A DNA stretch of 64,000 nucleotides, from positions 496,001 through 560,000 of the forward strand of contig CP129466.1 of assembly GCA_030583605.1 (NCBI GenBank), written 5' to 3'. Made by a program: the position numbers and the translations under genes. This DNA is from Gammaproteobacteria bacterium (GTDB taxonomy: Bacteria > Pseudomonadota > Gammaproteobacteria > Steroidobacterales > GCA-2729495). Below are positions 63,559-64,000 of the stretch, piece by piece (the stretch's first letter is position 1; each line of letters opens with the position of its first letter). The notes below the pieces were generated by a model. The model did no database searches. It worked only from the letters and a program-made list of their open reading frames with translations, and had not been told where the DNA came from.

Positions 63559-64000
63559 GTGAAGTCGCGCTTCGAAGCCAGGTTACGGGCGCTATCGGCC
63601 GCGGCGGAACCCGCGCTGCTGCAGGGTGGCCTGCGTGGGGTCGAAAAGGAGTGCCTGAGGGTAACCCCCGAGGGCTATATCGCGGCCAGCGATCATCCGG
63701 TGGCGCTCGGTGCGGCGCTGACCAACCGGTTCATCACGACGGATTACTCCGAGGCGCTGATCGAGTTCATCACGCCCCCGGAAACCACGGCCGCGGAAAC
63801 GCTGCAGTTTCTCGAGGACATTCACCAGTTCTCCTATCCGGCCATCGGCGACGAGTTGTTCTGGGCCATGTCCATGCCCTGCCGGGTGCGCTCGGAGGAG
63901 GACATCCACATCGCCCGCTACGGCAGCTCCAACGTCGGGATGATGAAAACCATCTACCGGCGTGGCTTGGGGTTCCGTTACGGCCGTTACATGCAGGCGA
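63559..64000 (+). CDS. gshA: Glutamate-cysteine ligase (partial)
   Basis: The first 147 residues of glutamate-cysteine ligase, which makes gamma-glutamylcysteine for glutathione, are present; the gene runs off the window. GLRGVEKECLRVTPEGYIAA, ALTNRFITTDYSEALIEFIT and YGSSNVGMMKTIYRRGLGFR are typical of the proteobacterial GshA type. The GTG start at 63559 follows GAGGGA. Confidence 0.93.
   Translation, partial: MKSRFEARLRALSAAAEPALLQGGLRGVEKECLRVTPEGYIAASDHPVALGAALTNRFITTDYSEALIEFITPPETTAAETLQFLEDIHQFSYPAIGDELFWAMSMPCRVRSEEDIHIARYGSSNVGMMKTIYRRGLGFRYGRYMQA

Overview
The window is a high-GC chromosomal segment that reads as gammaproteobacterial. Evidence for this is an ArgR/ArgG pair, FadE-type acyl-CoA dehydrogenase, GspA/GspB, NudC, YadG/YadH, NhaA, GlsB and a proteobacterial-type gshA. 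Two features are unusual for that group: mevalonate-pathway kinases beside ispA, and an orphan FlhD/FlhC-like regulator pair. No rRNA, tRNA or CRISPR array was seen. I cannot assign a genus from sequence alone.

Layout. 1-2.8 kb: arginine genes on the minus strand, namely argR, argG and a P-loop protein coupled to argG by a GTGA overlap. 2.9-12.1 kb: a PAP2 phosphatase, an flhC-like/nudC/NRDE operon divergent from an flhD-like gene across a striking palindrome, the YadGH exporter, a SRAP protein, an EamA transporter and an unrecognised 564-residue protein. 12.2-21.1 kb: a secreted dockerin-type protein, a 126-bp MITE-like element, a sulfatase-modifying-factor-type protein, two 2OG-Fe(II) oxygenases interleaved with two methyltransferases, and a cytochrome c/cytochrome b pair.

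21.1-41.5 kb is an accessory region full of scars. It holds one nearly complete IS91-family element and at least five fragments of related elements, two IS3-family elements that each break a neighbouring gene, and an IS30 element nested inside an IS91 remnant. Severed host genes lie at many borders (RHS, uracil-glycosylase-like, alpha/beta hydrolase, VirJ-like, PflA-like, outer-membrane channel, CoA-binding). Intact cargo includes a TetR regulator, an FkbM methyltransferase, an HI1419/HI1420-type toxin-antitoxin pair with an apparently leaderless promoter, a YciI/FAD-oxidase/membrane-protein operon, the DUF3300/DUF2950 lipoprotein pair and GlsB.

41.5-64 kb returns to dense core-like genes: a TolB/TPR membrane protein, a single-chain protein joining FakA-like and FakB/DegV-like domains next to gspB-gspA, ispA divergent from diphosphomevalonate decarboxylase and phosphomevalonate kinase, nhaA, fadE, mdh, a GGDEF-EAL protein, a membrane-anchored response regulator, a YheT-like hydrolase, a DUF2845 protein and the start of gshA.

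Functionally, ispA plus the two mevalonate enzymes suggest isoprenoid supply through mevalonate. FadE and the Fak-like fusion both touch fatty acids. The 2OG/methyltransferase group looks like a protein or small-molecule modification set whose substrate is not visible here.
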